From Branchiostoma lanceolatum (taxonomy: Eukaryota; Chordata; Leptocardii; Amphioxiformes; Branchiostomatidae): DNA of 64,000 nt. This document shows, piece after piece, positions 54,001 to 64,000 of this stretch (position 1 is the stretch's first letter; every line of letters starts with the position of its first letter). The position numbers and the translations under genes are program-made. The notes beneath the pieces are model-generated. The model was not told where the DNA came from. It searched no databases and was given only the letters and a program-made list of their open reading frames with translations. The DNA lies in assembly GCF_035083965.1 (NCBI RefSeq), contig NC_089723.1:33359193-33423192 (forward strand), in the 5' to 3' direction.

Positions 54001-54734
54001 ACTGATTATATCATTGTATATCATCCCAGCTCACATCACTTGACCTCTCAAAGGAAGAACAAAATAGGGGGCAGATGGCAGCTATTATTCTATATTTCTT
54101 TAAAATGTCAATTCAAATTTCCCCTATATATTCTTGCCATCTTGCTCCTTATTTCGTTTTTTGTGTGTGTCTGAAATAGCCTGTTGTTATGCACCAAAAG
54201 TGTCATGCATTGTTCCCAACAAAAAGGGTGGTCACAACAAAAAGAACACCTCGTACGGATTTGAATATGTTCTTACAACTTGTTGGACTTTATTCATGCC
54301 ATCATGCTTTCATGTTGCTTTTCCTCTACAATACCTGAAATTGGGGTGTAAACAAAGCTAACGTTAGCCTTTTCAGGTTTCTGGTGTTTTGTCACTAGTG
54401 GGAAGCATGTACATTGTATATGTAAGTATGACAATGACATAGATTTTTTCAAAGTTCTACTTGAAAGTTAAGACGAGATGTACATACAGGGAAGAATGAT
54501 AAAGAGGATGAGTACATTTGTCTATAGCATTTAAGCTGAGTTTTGTATTTGCGGTATCAACAGCTCTGTACAAGAACACCTTCAAATGCAGTCTGTTAAA
54601 ATGACAAGAATTAAAAGGATGCACTATGTGCCCATCACATATCACCCTGTGCAACAGTTACATGAAGAGAGGTCCTACGAGGTATCCTTGTGGGACACTA
54701 TATTGTATGTTGTGAGATCAACATAGGATCACAC
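51009..54734. other. AT-rich region: MAK 3' UTR and intergenic
   Basis: No coding exon is supported. The right part is the 3' UTR of the leftward MAK gene, with a minus-strand AATAAA at 54289-54294 about 440 bases after the stop. Further minus-strand AATAAA words occur, for example at 52081-52086, so the true end is uncertain. Confidence 0.4.
54289..54294 (-). terminator. Possible poly(A) signal of the MAK/CILK1 gene
   Basis: AATAAA on the minus strand downstream of the stop at 54735-54737. Other candidates lie further downstream, so use is not certain. Confidence 0.35.
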
Positions 54735-63238
<8,504 letters not shown>

Positions 63239-64000
63239 CTGTAGAAACAAAATAAAAACACATTTTAGTCAGTATCATCATCATTCCAGAGTATCATCCT
63301 CATTTGACTGTCAGACTACAGTCCTTTCTGAGTCTACCAGTATGATACATTTTTTTCAAACATCGAACATTTGTTGAAAACTTGCAACTGCACTTACTTC
63401 AACTGAGTGAGCATGAGTAATAATCTAGGAACAGTGTTGATGTAATGAAACCTTTCCAATGAATACAGACTGTTGTAGAAAATTCCTGCAAGGTGATATT
63501 AATTGTGTTTTTATATTCATCATAAATAAAAATATTTCAAGTACCGGGGGTTTCAAAGTACAGTTCCAAAGTACACATTCGAGAATGCCAAACATGTTTG
63601 CATGACAAAAATAGCTTTTGGTTTTACCAGAATAAGAAATATCATCATGCTAGGAAATCTTTATTTATATTATCAGCTATAGTACAGCAACTATCTGGCT
63701 TTTTTTTAAGGGGAGATTGTGATCTTTATTAGCAGTATAAGTGCTGAGTTAGCTGTCTAGTACATCACTGCTAGGATTAAAGTCCAGTCTCTAGTTTAAC
63801 AAAACAATGTGTCTGTACAACCAAACATGCACATAAATAACCATTAGCCGGTGGTACATGTGGTAAGGGTCTAAAGACAAAAGTGACAAAATCACTTTTC
63901 CATTATAGAATCATCACTAAGTTAGTATATTATAATCTACTTTGACTGGACTGCCAAGTTGAAGTATAACGTAGAATAATAAGACAACACACTGGTATAT
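63239..64000. other. MAK intron, window edge
   Basis: No exon is recognised. The glycine-rich-loop exon of the kinase was looked for on the minus strand and not found, so it lies beyond the window. Confidence 0.5.

Overview
The window is animal nuclear DNA. Genes are split into short exons with GT-AG introns, most secreted-protein exons are bounded by phase-1 introns, AATAAA signals occur, and the introns are packed with small palindromic transposons and tRNA-derived SINEs. The mix of multi-domain C-type lectin, pentraxin and fibronectin type II (FN2) genes next to a chordate-like MAK/CILK1 kinase and a Gal3ST-type sulfotransferase suggests an invertebrate chordate, most likely a lancelet (Branchiostoma). 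The species is inferred, not proven. No rRNA, convincing functional tRNA, CRISPR array or provirus was seen. || Layout, left to right. 104-1342 (+): last two exons of a trypsin-like serine protease. 1883-3031 (-): intronless rhodopsin-family GPCR. 4076-9854 (-): ten-exon secreted protein of about 590 residues with seven FN2 domains. 10865-17302 (-): eight-exon secreted C-type lectin of about 446 residues with an acidic Ser/Thr-rich stalk. 17.3-28.5 kb: about 11 kb without a gene I can defend, holding SINEs, a perfect 50-bp-arm palindrome and a three-copy tandem repeat. 28515-29540 (+): mucin-like single-pass membrane protein whose first exon was not found. 32151-46365 (+): a 19-exon receptor of about 1,370 residues with signal peptide, six C-type lectin domains (CTLDs), a pentraxin domain, a hevein-like cysteine module, a MAM-like domain and a transmembrane helix. 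47589-50333 (-): type II membrane galactose 3-O-sulfotransferase-like gene. 54735-63238 (-): MAK/CILK1-type cilium-linked kinase, its N-terminal exons lying beyond the right edge. || I built the exon chains from translated homology, splice sites and phase. In each complete model the phases close exactly and the total length is a multiple of three. This supports the models strongly but does not replace transcript evidence. || How the genes relate. The left 46 kb is rich in extracellular recognition modules (FN2, CTLD, pentraxin, mucin, trypsin-like protease), which fits a lancelet innate-recognition or mucosal neighbourhood. The central receptor combines CTLDs with sugar-binding EPN or QPD motifs and a pentraxin fold in one membrane protein; I know no described receptor with that architecture, so it is the main candidate for something new. 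The right third is ordinary Golgi and ciliary housekeeping, apart from a duplicated MAK terminal exon inside a rearranged Gal3ST intron. || Mobile DNA. At least four families of non-autonomous palindromic elements can be defined, several with intact target-site duplications (TA or 9 bp), plus two SINE families, a LINE 3' end, a TTAA-flanked element and a dispersed repeat that ends in microsatellites.
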